Source: Rhodobacteraceae bacterium D3-12 (lineage in GTDB: Bacteria > Pseudomonadota > Alphaproteobacteria > Rhodobacterales > Rhodobacteraceae). Taken from it: DNA of 64,000 nucleotides. How positions within the stretch are numbered: position 1 is the stretch's first letter; each line of letters starts with the position of its first letter. A program made the position numbers and the translations under genes. The stretch spans positions 1,240,001 through 1,304,000 of the forward strand of contig CP104793.1 of assembly GCA_025916135.1 (NCBI GenBank). The letters are read 5' to 3'. Below are positions 17,989 to 26,867 of this stretch, piece by piece. The notes below the pieces were generated by a model. It saw only the letters and a list, made by a program, of their open reading frames with translations, ran no database searches and had not been told where the DNA came from.

Positions 17989-18534
17989 ATGGCCATTTCC
18001 CATTACACCCTGCCGGCTGCGACGCTCGACAAACCGGCCAAGCTTTTGATCGTTGCCGCACCGTTCTACCGCGAGATCATTGATAACCTGATCGCCGGTG
18101 CCAAAGCCGAGATCGAGGCCGCCGGCGCAACATGTGACGTGATCGAAGTGCCCGGAGCGCTCGAAGTGCCCACCGCCATCGGCATCGCCGAACGCCTGTC
18201 GAATTTCGACGGCTATGTGGCGCTGGGTTGTGTTATCCGCGGTGAAACCACCCATTACGAAACCGTCTGCAATGACAGCTCCCGCGCGATCCAGATGCTG
18301 GGCCTTCAGGGGCTGTGCATCGGCAATGGCATCCTGACGGTCGAGAACGAAGACCAAGCGATTGTGCGCGCCGATCCGGCCCAGATGAACAAAGGTGCTG
18401 GTGCTGCCGCTGCGGCCTTGCATCTTATCGCGCTCACCCGTAAGTGGGGCGGCGCGCGCAAAGGGGTGGGGTTTCTGCCCGAACGCGAAGAATACCAGAT
18501 CGCTGGTGAGTTGAAGGACAATCCAACCGCATGA
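17989..18534 (+). CDS. ribH: 6,7-dimethyl-8-ribityllumazine synthase
   Basis: 181 residues. Family segments are present: LIVAAPFYREI at the start, VPGALEVPTAI in the first half, GCVIRGETTHYE, and the late GNGILTVENEDQA. It condenses the DHBP and pyrimidine intermediates into lumazine, the substrate of RibE. Its ATG lies 3 bases after ribB, and its stop overlaps the nusB start by 4 bases (ATGA), showing a translationally coupled ribB-ribH-nusB operon. Confidence 0.95.
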   Translation: MAISHYTLPAATLDKPAKLLIVAAPFYREIIDNLIAGAKAEIEAAGATCDVIEVPGALEVPTAIGIAERLSNFDGYVALGCVIRGETTHYETVCNDSSRAIQMLGLQGLCIGNGILTVENEDQAIVRADPAQMNKGAGAAAAALHLIALTRKWGGARKGVGFLPEREEYQIAGELKDNPTA

Positions 18535-18998
18535 CCCTCTCGGGCAACGCCAAACGCAAGATGAAATCCGCCGCCCGGCTCTATGCCGTGCAGGCGCTGT
18601 TTCAGATGGAGCATTCCGGCCAAACCGTTGAATCGGTTATGGCGGAATTCGAAGATCACCGCTTTGGGGCGACCTATGATGGTGACGAAATGGCCGAGGG
18701 CGACCCGACATTGTTCCGCCGCTTGATGGGCGATGCCGTGAATTATCAGGCACCGATTGACCAATTGACCGACCGCGCATTGGTGGCGAAATGGCCGATC
18801 AACCGGATCGACCCGACCTTGCGGGCGCTGTTCCGCGCGGCGGGGGCGGAGCTGACACAGTCAAACACGCCGCCCAAAGTGGTCATTACCGAGTTTGTCG
18901 ATGTGGCGCGCGCTTTCTTCCCGGATGGTAAAGAGACTCAATTCGTCAACGCCGTGCTCGACCACATGGCGCATGAGGCCAAGCCAGACGCATTCTAA
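18531..18998 (+). CDS. nusB: Transcription antitermination protein NusB
   Basis: 155 residues. It has the NusB fold signatures ARLYAVQALFQME near the start, LFRRLMGDAV in the middle and VVITEFVDVARAFF near the end. NusB binds boxA RNA with NusE to support rRNA antitermination. It starts within the ribH stop codon (ATGA). The gene is followed by palindromes and a convergent gene. Confidence 0.94.
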   Translation: MTLSGNAKRKMKSAARLYAVQALFQMEHSGQTVESVMAEFEDHRFGATYDGDEMAEGDPTLFRRLMGDAVNYQAPIDQLTDRALVAKWPINRIDPTLRALFRAAGAELTQSNTPPKVVITEFVDVARAFFPDGKETQFVNAVLDHMAHEAKPDAF

Positions 18999-19012
18999 CG
19001 AAGAATGCGGTC

Positions 19013-19134
19013 AAAAATCCGTCACGGATTTTTTCAGCGCAAAACGCCGCCCGGTCACATAATGCCGCCCGGTCACAGCTGTTCGGAACGTGTTTTCCGC
19101 GACGGAAAACAGACCGAATTTCGCGACGAAATTC
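19013..19134. repeat. Three short palindromes between convergent nusB and the prenyl synthase gene
   Basis: Palindromes lie at 19013-19033 (AAATCCGTCACGGATTT core), 19092-19110 (TTTTCCGCGACGGAAAA) and 19116-19134 (AATTTCGCGACGAAATT). They have the same architecture as the cluster after soxG. Between them, about 19047-19079, a short direct repeat GCCGCCCGGTCACA occurs twice. Their place between convergent genes suggests two-way transcription termination. Confidence 0.65.
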
Positions 19135-19142
19135 GTGACCCT

Positions 19143-20144
19143 TTACGAAATCCGCGCCACCACGTAATCGGCAATGTCGCTCAGCATATCGCGCACCGCA
19201 TGCGCGGGCAGGGTGGCCAGCGCCGATTTCGCCTTCTCGGCCCATTCCAGCGCATCGCGGCGCGTTGCCTCGATCGCCCCGTGTTTGTCGAGCAACGCCA
19301 TGGCATGCTCAAGGTCGCCGTCCCGCTGCACACCCTTCTCGATGGTGCGCGACCAGAACGCCCGCTCTTCGGCGTCCGCCAATGCCACCGCCTTGATCAC
19401 CGGCAGGGTCAGCTTGCGCTCGCGAAAATCATCGCCAAGGTTCTTGCCCGTGGCGCTGGTGTCGCCGGCATAATCCAGCAGGTCATCAACGATCTGGAAC
19501 GCAATCCCAAGCGCATCGCCATAATCGTAAAGCGCCTGCACATGCGGTTCCGGCGCTTCGGCAATCACCCCGCCAACCTGCGTCGCGGCGCTAAACAACG
19601 CCGCCGTCTTGCCGCGCACCACTTGCAGGTACACCGCCTCATCCGTGCGCAAATCCTGCGCCGCGGTCAATTGAAGCACTTCGCCCTCGGCAATCGTGGC
19701 CGATGCGTTGGACAGGATCTTGAGAACCCGCAAGTTCCCAGTCTCAACCATCACCTGAAAGCTGCGCGAAAACAGGTAGTCGCCGACCAGAACGCTGGAT
19801 TTATTGTCCCACAAAAGGTTCGCCGTCGGTCGCCCGCGCCGCTGGGCGCTTTCATCGACCACGTCATCATGCAAAAGCGTCGCGGTGTGGATAAACTCAA
19901 CCGTCGCCGCCAGATGCACGTCATAGGGGCCGCCATAGCCACAGATCTCTGCCGCCGCCAAGGTCAGCATCGGGCGCAGCCGCTTGCCCCCGGCATTCAC
20001 CAAATGCGCGGTCACTTCGGGGATGCGCGGCGCATGTTCTGATGCCATCCGCTCGGCAATCAATGTGTTCACCGCCTCCATGCCGCGCTGCAAATGCGCG
20101 GCCAATCTCTCGTGCGGTTTCTGGGTGACCTGGTCCAAGCTCAT
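19143..20144 (-). CDS. Long-chain polyprenyl diphosphate synthase (ubiquinone side chain)
   Basis: 333 residues from the MSLDQV start at 20144; the frame extends nine codons further without similarity. Both aspartate-rich motifs are present (LLHDDVVDES and QIVDDLLDY), with GGKRLRPML in front. The family extends farnesyl diphosphate to the octa- to decaprenyl tail of ubiquinone. Alphaproteobacteria usually make ubiquinone-10, so decaprenyl is likely, but chain length cannot be read directly. It is divergent from the DUF2007 gene. Confidence 0.9.
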   Translation of the reverse strand: MSLDQVTQKPHERLAAHLQRGMEAVNTLIAERMASEHAPRIPEVTAHLVNAGGKRLRPMLTLAAAEICGYGGPYDVHLAATVEFIHTATLLHDDVVDESAQRRGRPTANLLWDNKSSVLVGDYLFSRSFQVMVETGNLRVLKILSNASATIAEGEVLQLTAAQDLRTDEAVYLQVVRGKTAALFSAATQVGGVIAEAPEPHVQALYDYGDALGIAFQIVDDLLDYAGDTSATGKNLGDDFRERKLTLPVIKAVALADAEERAFWSRTIEKGVQRDGDLEHAMALLDKHGAIEATRRDALEWAEKAKSALATLPAHAVRDMLSDIADYVVARIS

Positions 20145-20200
20145 CACACTCCCGTTCCCAAGCCTCGACATTTGCCGCGACCTGGCCTTATCTCATCCCC

Positions 20201-20416
20201 ATGAAACAGCTAATGCGCACAAACGACCCTACCCAGATCGCCTTCGCCAAAGCACTGCTTCAGGGCGAGGGTATAACGGCCTTTGAATTGGACGTAAATA
20301 TGAGCAATCTTGATGGCTCCATTGGCATATTGCCACGCCGCATCATGGTCGCGGACGCCGATTTTACCGCCGCCGCCCGCGCCCTGCGCGATAATGGCCT
20401 GCCGGTCGAGGACTGA
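20201..20416 (+). CDS. DUF2007 family small protein
   Basis: 71 residues. It matches the DUF2007 pattern: an N-terminal MRTNDPTQIAFAKALLQGEG helix that senses sequence position, a central LDVNMSNLDGSIGILPRRIMV and a C-terminal ADFTAAARALRDNG. The family is called putative signal-transducing, but its function is unknown. It lies 7 bases before the methyltransferase gene, so co-transcription is likely. Confidence 0.85.
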   Translation: MKQLMRTNDPTQIAFAKALLQGEGITAFELDVNMSNLDGSIGILPRRIMVADADFTAAARALRDNGLPVED

Positions 20417-20423
20417 CGCGCCG

Positions 20424-21239
20424 ATGCCTCATCCGCCGCCCAGTCCACCGCCGCCCAGCCCGCCGTCGTCAAGTCCGCCGCCAACTGACACCGTCAGCCG
20501 CGATCTTTTTCTCGGTGGCAAGCTCACCCTGACACAGCCGCGCTCGGGGTATCGCGCTGGCGTTGATCCCGTGCTGCTGGCCGCCTCGGTTCCGGCACGC
20601 GCCGGGCAAAGCGTGCTGGACCTCGGCTGCGGGGCAGGGGCCGCTGCGCTCTGCCTCGGGGCGCGGGTGGCGGGGCTAACGCTCACCGGGCTAGAGCTTC
20701 AACCGCAGTACGCCGCTCTGGCCCGGCGCAATGCCAGCGATAACGCCATCCCCTTTGAGGTGGTCGAAGGCGACATCACCGCCATCCCCGCCACGCTCAA
20801 ATCGCGCCAGTTTGATCACGTCATCATCAACCCGCCGTATTACGACCGCACCCGTGGAAGCGCCGCGCCCGACCCGGCCCGCGAAACCGCTCTCGGTGGG
20901 GGGGCTGTCACCCTCGCACAGTGGATCGAGGCCGCCGCAAAACGTCTCGCCCCCAAAGGTTACCTCAGCGTGATCCAAAGGGCCGAGCGTCTGCCGGACC
21001 TTGTTTCCGCCGCGTCGGCAAATCTCGGCTCATTGCAACTTCTCCCACTCTGGCCCCGTCCGGGGCGCGACAGCCAGCTCGTCATCCTGCGCGCGCGAAA
21101 ATCCGGCCGAGCCGAATTTCGCCTGCATTCCGGCATACTTATGCATGACGCCCCAACGCATGAGAGCGATCAGGAAAGCTATTCCCCGACCATCCGCGCG
21201 GTGCTGCGCGATGGTGCTCCCCTGCCATTTCCCGCTTAA
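20424..21239 (+). CDS. tRNA1(Val) adenine-N6-methyltransferase-like SAM methyltransferase
   Basis: 271 residues from ATG 20424. After an unusual proline-rich N-terminus (about 20 residues, mostly P and S) comes DLFLGGKLTLTQPRSGYRAG, then the SAM motif LDLGCGAGAAALCLG and the catalytic NPPY motif of N6-adenine methyltransferases. It resembles TrmN6/YfiC, which methylates A37 in tRNA-Val. The exact substrate is inferred from the family. The proline-rich leader may be a mis-set start. Confidence 0.83.
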   Translation: MPHPPPSPPPPSPPSSSPPPTDTVSRDLFLGGKLTLTQPRSGYRAGVDPVLLAASVPARAGQSVLDLGCGAGAAALCLGARVAGLTLTGLELQPQYAALARRNASDNAIPFEVVEGDITAIPATLKSRQFDHVIINPPYYDRTRGSAAPDPARETALGGGAVTLAQWIEAAAKRLAPKGYLSVIQRAERLPDLVSAASANLGSLQLLPLWPRPGRDSQLVILRARKSGRAEFRLHSGILMHDAPTHESDQESYSPTIRAVLRDGAPLPFPA

Positions 21240-21351
21240 GTTGCAGGCGGGATTAACCCTTCGTTCATCAAATATGAGCAATGATAGGTGACAGGTGGCG
21301 ATTTTTGTGCTGCACTTGTCACATGGCTTTTACATTCAGAGGAGGACGCCT

Positions 21352-21525
21352 ATGAGCTTGAGTTCGCATGTTGAGGAACTGAAGAAGAAACACCTAAGCC
21401 TCTCTGAGCAGGTTGAGCAGATTCAGCGCTCACCCGGTTCTCACGATGTTGAGATTGCCGAGCTGAAGAAGCAGAAACTGCGGCTCAAGGAAGAAATTTC
21501 CCGGCTCGAAGCGCCAGTTGAATAA
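21352..21525 (+). CDS. YdcH family (DUF465) small protein
   Basis: 57 residues from ATG 21352, with a strong GAGGAGG site upstream. Almost the whole chain is a charged helical hairpin (VEELKKKHLSLSEQVEQIQ ... EIAELKKQKLRLKEEISRLE), as in the DUF465/YdcH family, whose function is unknown. A clear terminator hairpin follows. Confidence 0.85.
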   Translation: MSLSSHVEELKKKHLSLSEQVEQIQRSPGSHDVEIAELKKQKLRLKEEISRLEAPVE

Positions 21526-21569
21526 CTGCCGAGCAAACACAGCGCAGCAAACCACCACTCACTGACAAC

Positions 21570-21597
21570 AAGACGCGCCCGTTTTGTGGCGCGTCTT
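21570..21597. terminator. Rho-independent-type hairpin between ydcH and the LysR gene
   Basis: AAGACGCGCC at 21570-21579 pairs with GGCGCGTCTT at 21588-21597 around a GTTTTGT-type loop. It lies between convergent genes and could end transcription from both sides. Confidence 0.75.
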
Positions 21598-21610
21598 CGC
21601 TGCGAGCCCC

Positions 21611-22557
21611 CTATTTCGGCGGCACATCCTCCACCGGAACAAGCGTCAACGCCTCGGTCACATCCAGCGTTTTAAGCGTTTCCGCCTTCATCCAAGCCAG
21701 CAACGATGCGATCTGCGGGCGTTTCTCATGTCCGTCACGGCATAGAAACCGGAACTCTGCTTGGGTGACAATTGCCACTTGATAGGGCGCGACAAGCCGC
21801 CCCTCGGTGATCTCTTTCACCACCATCGCGCGCCGCCCAAGCACGATTCCCGTGCCCGCTACCGCCGCATCCACCGCATGATCCGCTTGGCTGAAATGCG
21901 GCCCGTGGGTCGGGGTGAAATCCATGCCCACCGCCCGAAACCACGTGGGCCAATCGAGCGGCGGGTCAAGAAAATCAATCGAATTGTCAAACATCAGCGG
22001 TGCGTCACGCAGGCTCTCTGGCGTTGGATATTGCGCTGCCAATTCGGGCGTCATCACCGGCGTCACCCACTCCTGCGCAAAGGCTTCTGCAAATAAACCC
22101 GGATCTGGCCCAAGCCCAAAGCGAATCGCCACATCCACTTCATCGCGGTCAAAATTCATCCGCCGCAGGCTGGCGGTAAAGCGCAGGTCGATCTCGGGGT
22201 GCGCCCGCACGAACTCGAAAATCCTCGGGGCCAGCCATTTGGCCGTAAACGCCGGGCCCGCGGTCACCACAAGCGTGTTGCTGTCCAACACCCGCCGCGC
22301 CGCCCGCCATGCGGCGCCCAACCGCTCAAATCCCTCCTGCGCGCCGGGGGCCAATGCGCGCCCCGCCTCGGTCAACTCCACCGCCCGTGTCAAACGGCGA
22401 AACACCGGCGCGCCCAGATGCTCTTCAAGCGATTTGATCTGAAAGGACAGAGCCGCAGGCGTCACATGCAATTCTTCGGCCGCTTTGGCGAAGGACATAT
22501 GCCGCGCCGCCGCATCAAACGCCCGCAGCGCCGTAAGGGGAGGGGGTTATCACTCAT
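21611..22557 (-). CDS. LysR-family transcriptional regulator (GcvA type), N-terminus frameshifted
   Basis: The intact frame begins at ATG 22498 (MSFAKAAEELHVTPAALSFQ), in the middle of the usual winged helix. Upstream in the same frame the DNA reads PPPLTALRAFDAAARH, the expected family start, but there is no initiation codon after an in-frame stop. A proper ATG at 22557 reads MSDNPLP in another frame. One extra C (G on the plus strand) in the run 22537-22540 would join both parts into a ~315-residue protein. The C-terminal substrate-binding domain is complete. The effector is unknown. Confidence 0.82.
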
Positions 22558-22665
22558 ACGCTCAAGTAAAACTTAATCATAGCGGGAAAAACTCTCATTT
22601 GTAGGCGGGATAACCTTTCCTATATCAGTGACACATCGAAATTACTTATGCAAACGAGGTGCCCC

Positions 22666-23025
22666 ATGTTGGAAACAGCCGCCCCCCAAGAGATGCAGGC
22701 CCACTACGCTCGCGCCCATTCCCTGCGCGCCGAAGCCTTTGCCGGCCTCTTCGCCGCCATTGCCGCGCTCTTTCGCGTCAAAGAAAAGGGCCGCGCCTTT
22801 CGGCACGACCCCAAGCCTGCTGATCTGGCGTTTGATCAGACGAAGAACTGCGCCCCATTGGCCGAGATCGTCGAGCCATTGATGAAGCCCGCATCATCCG
22901 CAGCGAGGAACGACACGCAGCGCGCAATCTCTTCCGGTTCGCCCAAACGGCCCGTCGGGATGCCCGCAACGATCGAATCGCGCACTTTCTCGGGGATCGC
23001 CATCACCATTTCCGTGGCGATATAG
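22666..23025 (+). CDS. Hypothetical small basic protein, C-terminus doubtful
   Basis: ATG 22666 opens a frame whose first ~45 residues (AHYARAHSLRAEAFAGLFAA, then LFRVKEKG) look like a genuine small helical, arginine-rich protein. The gene lies 109 bases from, and divergent to, the LysR start at 22557. The same frame then runs 190 bases into the convergent phaB gene, where the predicted residues are only its antisense. The true stop is probably earlier, so either a frameshift has removed it or the overlap is real. Confidence 0.4.
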   Translation: MLETAAPQEMQAHYARAHSLRAEAFAGLFAAIAALFRVKEKGRAFRHDPKPADLAFDQTKNCAPLAEIVEPLMKPASSAARNDTQRAISSGSPKRPVGMPATIESRTFSGIAITISVAI

Positions 23026-23558
23026 CCGGGGCAAATCGCATTTGCCGTGATCCCTGCGCGCGCGCCTTCCTGTGCCAGCGATTTCACGATGCCAAGGTCT
23101 CCCGCCTTGGTCGCGGCATAGTTGACCTGCGCGAATTGACCCTTTTGGCCGTTGATCGACGAGATCACGATCACCCGCCCGAATTTCCGCTCACGCATGC
23201 CCGGCCATACCGGATGCACCGTGTTGAACACGCCTGTCAGGTTGGTGTCGATCACTTGCGACCACTGCTCCGGTGTCATCTTGTGGAACGGCGCGTCGCG
23301 GGTGATGCCGGCGTTGGCCACCACCACGTCGATCGGGCCCAAATCAGCCTCGACCTGTGCAATCCCGGCCGCGCTTTCCTCATAGCTGGCCACGTTCCAC
23401 TTGTAGGTTTTGATGCCGGTTTCGGCGGTAAACTTGGCCGCGGCCTCGTCATTGCCGGCATAGGTCGCGGCAACCTCGAAGCCATCCGCTTTCAACCGCT
23501 TTGAAATCGCTTCGCCAATCCCACGTGATCCGCCGGTGACCAGTGCAACTCTTCCCAT
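22836..23558 (-). CDS. phaB: Acetoacetyl-CoA reductase PhaB
   Basis: 240 residues, the family length. It is an SDR enzyme with the NADPH-binding TGGSRGIG motif, the NAG motif (VVANAGITRD), a catalytic serine in VISSINGQKGQ and the YxxxK motif in NYAATKAG. The C-terminus FINGSTISANGAQFFV is typical of PhaB. It reduces acetoacetyl-CoA to (R)-3-hydroxybutyryl-CoA for polyhydroxybutyrate. phaA lies directly upstream on the same strand, with a terminator between them, so phaB may have its own promoter. Confidence 0.95.
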   Translation of the reverse strand: MGRVALVTGGSRGIGEAISKRLKADGFEVAATYAGNDEAAAKFTAETGIKTYKWNVASYEESAAGIAQVEADLGPIDVVVANAGITRDAPFHKMTPEQWSQVIDTNLTGVFNTVHPVWPGMRERKFGRVIVISSINGQKGQFAQVNYAATKAGDLGIVKSLAQEGARAGITANAICPGYIATEMVMAIPEKVRDSIVAGIPTGRLGEPEEIARCVSFLAADDAGFINGSTISANGAQFFV

Positions 23559-23697
23559 TTTTTCCTCCTAATTTTAGCTGTGCTTGTAACTCTGTTACCC
23601 AACTCGAAATGTCCGCGCAACAATCTTGCGCAATTTATTGCCGAAATACGAGGATTATTTCCTAACCCTCGGCAATTCCTGCTAAAACCTAAAAAAA

Positions 23698-23717
23698 GAG
23701 GCGCCCGAAAGCGCCTC
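23698..23717 (-). terminator. Rho-independent terminator after phaA
   Basis: On the minus strand GAGGCGC and GCGCCTC form a 7-bp stem around a 6-base loop, followed by a run of seven T residues (plus strand A-run 23691-23697). It lies 24 bases beyond the phaA stop, so much of the phaA transcription should end before phaB. Confidence 0.85.
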
Positions 23718-23741
23718 GATTTAATCCATGGCGCCGCGTGA

Positions 23742-24917
23742 TTAGTCGCGCTCAAGGCACATCGCAACGCCCATGCCACCACCGATGCAGAGCGTGGCAA
23801 GACCCTTCTTGGCATCGCGGCGCTGCATCTCGAACAACAGCGTGTTCAGGATCCGCGCGCCCGAGGCACCAATCGGGTGGCCGATGGCAATTGCGCCGCC
23901 GTTGACGTTCACAATCTCAGGGTTCCATCCCATGTCCTTGTTCACCGCACAGGCCTGTGCAGCAAAGGCTTCGTTCGCCTCCACAAGGTCAAGCTCATCC
24001 GCCGACCAACCGGCTTTTTCCAACGCTTTGCGGCTGGCATAAATCGGCCCCGCGCCCATGATCGACGGGTCAAGACCCACCGTGGCATAGGACGCAATCC
24101 GCGCCAGCGGCTGGATGCCGCGCTTTTCGGCGTTCGCCGCGCTCATCAACAACGCACCCGCCGCGCCATCGTTCAGCCCCGAGGCATTCGCCGCCGTGAC
24201 CGATCCGTCCTTGGTAAAGGCCGGGCGCAGCTTCTGCATCGCTTCCATGGTTGCGCCATGGCGGATGTATTCATCCGCATCGACCGTGATCTCACCTTTG
24301 CGGGTTTTCACGATGAACGGCACAATCTCGTCGGCGAATTTGCCCGCCTTCTGCGCCGCTTCGGCCTTGTTCTGGCTGGCCACGGCGAACTCATCTTGCT
24401 GCTCGCGGTTGATCTGCCATTTCTCGGCAACATTTTCGGCCGTTTGGCCCATGTGATAGCCGTTAAAGGCGTCCCACAAACCGTCGCGGATCATCGAATC
24501 GATGTATTTCACATCGCCCATCTTGGTCCCCGCCCGCAGATGCGCCACATGGGGGCTCAGCGACATGTTCTCTTGTCCGCCCGCAGCCACGATATCGGCG
24601 TCGCCCAACTGGATATGTTGCGCCGCCAGCGCCACAGCACGAAGCCCCGAGCCGCACACCTGGTTGATTCCCCAAGCCGCGCTTTCGATCGGCAGACCTG
24701 CATTCACATGCGCCTGACGCGCCGGGTTTTGGCCCTGACCACCGGTCAATACCTGCCCAAGGATGGTTTCGCTGACTTCGCTCGCGTCGATCCCGGCGCG
24801 GGCAACCAGTTCTTTCAAAACAGCAGCGCCAAGGTCATGTGCGGGGGTATTGGCAAAAGAGCCGGTGAACGACCCGACAGGGGTGCGCGCGGCGGAGGCG
24901 ATTACAACATTGGTCAT
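23742..24917 (-). CDS. phaA: Acetyl-CoA acetyltransferase (beta-ketothiolase) PhaA
   Basis: 391 residues from ATG 24917 ([17 protein letters not shown]); the longer frame upstream has no similarity. Thiolase motifs are complete: the nucleophile cysteine in [12 protein letters not shown], the [11 protein letters not shown] histidine, and the C-terminal [10 protein letters not shown] cysteine. It condenses two acetyl-CoA into acetoacetyl-CoA, the first step of PHB synthesis. With phaB next to it, the pair provides the hydroxybutyryl-CoA monomer. The PHB synthase gene is not in the window. Confidence 0.95.
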   Translation of the reverse strand: MTNVVIASAARTPVGSFTGSFANTPAHDLGAAVLKELVARAGIDASEVSETILGQVLTGGQGQNPARQAHVNAGLPIESAAWGINQVCGSGLRAVALAAQHIQLGDADIVAAGGQENMSLSPHVAHLRAGTKMGDVKYIDSMIRDGLWDAFNGYHMGQTAENVAEKWQINREQQDEFAVASQNKAEAAQKAGKFADEIVPFIVKTRKGEITVDADEYIRHGATMEAMQKLRPAFTKDGSVTAANASGLNDGAAGALLMSAANAEKRGIQPLARIASYATVGLDPSIMGAGPIYASRKALEKAGWSADELDLVEANEAFAAQACAVNKDMGWNPEIVNVNGGAIAIGHPIGASGARILNTLLFEMQRRDAKKGLATLCIGGGMGVAMCLERD

Positions 24918-25126
24918 GGGTGAATCCTCTTCCCGGAATTGGGGCAGGGGAGTATCACCTGTCTGACGCTTCGGCGTATCTGCCCGCGCCAGACCACCCC
25001 CCAGAGCCCGGTTCTGCGCCTGAATAGCGGATTTGCCGCGTTGCGGCAACTGTCCCGATGATGTGCCCCATGGTGTAAAGGTGTCGCAGGGTCAATTGCG
25101 CGACAGCTTCCCACCGCTTTACCGCT

Positions 25127-25963
25127 TTAGGCGCGCACCTTTTCCGGCATGCCCCAGCCGGGCGTCACCGTTGGCGCGCCGTAATAATAGCCCTGAAGGC
25201 AATCGACGCCGTTATCGGCAAGAAACTTCGCATCCGGGGCATTCTCGACAAATTCGGCCACGGTGAACATGTCAAACTGCTGTGCGATGCTGATTAACGC
25301 CCGCGTCAGCACCTGATTATCCGGGTTGGCGTGGATGCCGCGAATAAACTGACCGTCAATCTTGATCACATCGAACATGAAATCGCGCAGATGCCGGAAC
25401 GACGTGTATCCAGCCCCGAAATCATCCAGCGCAAAGCTGATTCCCTTGACCTGCAAGACCGACATGAAATTCGCCACCAGCTCCGGCACCAACATGGCCG
25501 AGCTTTCGGTGATTTCCAGGATCAGCCGCTCCGCCATGGTCGCATCCCGCTGCAAGCCCCGGCGCAGGGTGCGCATCCACCGCTCATAGCCGATCGAACG
25601 GGCCGACATATTGATCGACAAACGCAGATCCGGCGTCTCGTGCAGCGCCTTCAGCCCAAGCTCGAGCGCAAGGCAATCGAGCATGCGCCCGGTCTCCGTC
25701 TCCTCGATCTCAAGGATAAACTCCGCCGCCGGAATGATCCGCCCGGTCGGGTCCTGAACCCGCGCAAGCCCCTCATAAAACGCGACTTTCTCGGGGTTTC
25801 GCGCCTGCACAATCGGTTGATAAGCCAGCAAAACCTGCTTGTGGCGCACCGCGTCCCGCACGGTATCAAGCACCGACGCATTGCGCGTGCTCACAGCATA
25901 GCTTAGCGGATCATCATGGCCCGGCGGCACCTTCGCCCATTTCCCTCTGTGTCCGCGTATCAT
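25127..25963 (-). CDS. EAL-domain cyclic-di-GMP phosphodiesterase
   Basis: 278 residues from ATG 25963 (MIRGHRGKWAKVPPG); starts further upstream add a region without similarity. The EAL domain fills nearly the whole chain: YEGLARV in place of the EAL signature (E kept), SINMSARSIG, LILEITESSAM, FALDDFGAGYTSF, IKIDGQFI and VAEFVE, so the catalytic acidic residues appear intact. It would hydrolyse c-di-GMP. No GGDEF or sensor domain is fused. It converges towards the region upstream of phaA. Confidence 0.88.
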   Translation of the reverse strand: MIRGHRGKWAKVPPGHDDPLSYAVSTRNASVLDTVRDAVRHKQVLLAYQPIVQARNPEKVAFYEGLARVQDPTGRIIPAAEFILEIEETETGRMLDCLALELGLKALHETPDLRLSINMSARSIGYERWMRTLRRGLQRDATMAERLILEITESSAMLVPELVANFMSVLQVKGISFALDDFGAGYTSFRHLRDFMFDVIKIDGQFIRGIHANPDNQVLTRALISIAQQFDMFTVAEFVENAPDAKFLADNGVDCLQGYYYGAPTVTPGWGMPEKVRA

Positions 25964-26140
25964 ACAGCCCTCCATCACACGCTTTGAACAGATGCGCCGC
26001 GCCCATCCCCCGATCAGCAGGGGGCAGGCAAACCGCATAAGCATTCGCTGTGATAATGACCGCAAAATCGCTAATATTCGGTGAAGACGCCTGTTTCTGG
26101 CCAGCCTACCGGCAGAGCAAACCTTCGCCCGTTGGCTCAA

Positions 26141-26755
26141 TCATCTGGCCGGATCATCTGGCCGGGCCAGCGTGAATGCCTCGCGCACCACCGTATAATC
26201 GCGATAGCCCAGCCGCGACAGGGGCTGCACCTTGGTGATGTCAAACATCCCGTCCGTCATGCAATCATCGCGCAAATGGATCCCCGTGACCGTCCCCAGA
26301 CAGATAAAATTCGCCTCGCCTTCCAGCTTCACAATCTGGTTCATCCGGCATTCCAAAGCCGCCGGTGCGCCCTCGACTCGTGCACAATCAATGGTTTCAC
26401 AGGCCACGCGGGTCAATCCCGCCGCGTCGAACTCCGATTCGCCGGCCCCCAGAGTGGCCGAGCTGGTGTTCATGGCGTCTGTCATCGTTTCGGACACCAT
26501 GTTTACGCAAAACACCCCGCTCTCGCGAATATTTGACAGGCTGTCCTTGGTGTCCTCGCGGTCCGCCTTGGTCCCGGTCGAGGCAAACATCACCTGCGGC
26601 GGCACATATGCGGTGCCGTTGAAGAAGGAATAGGGCGCAAGATTGTCCACACCGTCGCTGCTGCGGGTCGAAATCCAGCCAATAGGGCGCGGAACAATCA
26701 ACGCGTTGAACGGGTTATGGGGCAGGCCGTGGCCATCCTCTGGGCGATAAAACAT
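26141..26755 (-). CDS. Flavin reductase family protein (FMN-binding split barrel)
   Basis: 204 residues. It begins with FNALIVPRPIGWISTRSSDG, the classic FMN-binding segment of flavin-reductase-like proteins, followed by NLAPYSFFNG and a central region with VNMVSETM. Such proteins bind FMN and may reduce free flavin or act as oxidoreductases. The natural substrate is unknown. The EAL protein gene follows in the same direction. Confidence 0.85.
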   Translation of the reverse strand: MFYRPEDGHGLPHNPFNALIVPRPIGWISTRSSDGVDNLAPYSFFNGTAYVPPQVMFASTGTKADREDTKDSLSNIRESGVFCVNMVSETMTDAMNTSSATLGAGESEFDAAGLTRVACETIDCARVEGAPAALECRMNQIVKLEGEANFICLGTVTGIHLRDDCMTDGMFDITKVQPLSRLGYRDYTVVREAFTLARPDDPAR

Positions 26756-26867
26756 GTTGTGCGCTTTCCTTTCTCGGTTTGAACCGGTTTTAGGCCCGTG
26801 CTAGGGGCAAAACCACCCCTAATGCCGCCGCGCATCCGTTGCGGCCTCACGAAAAGGACAACAGCAG

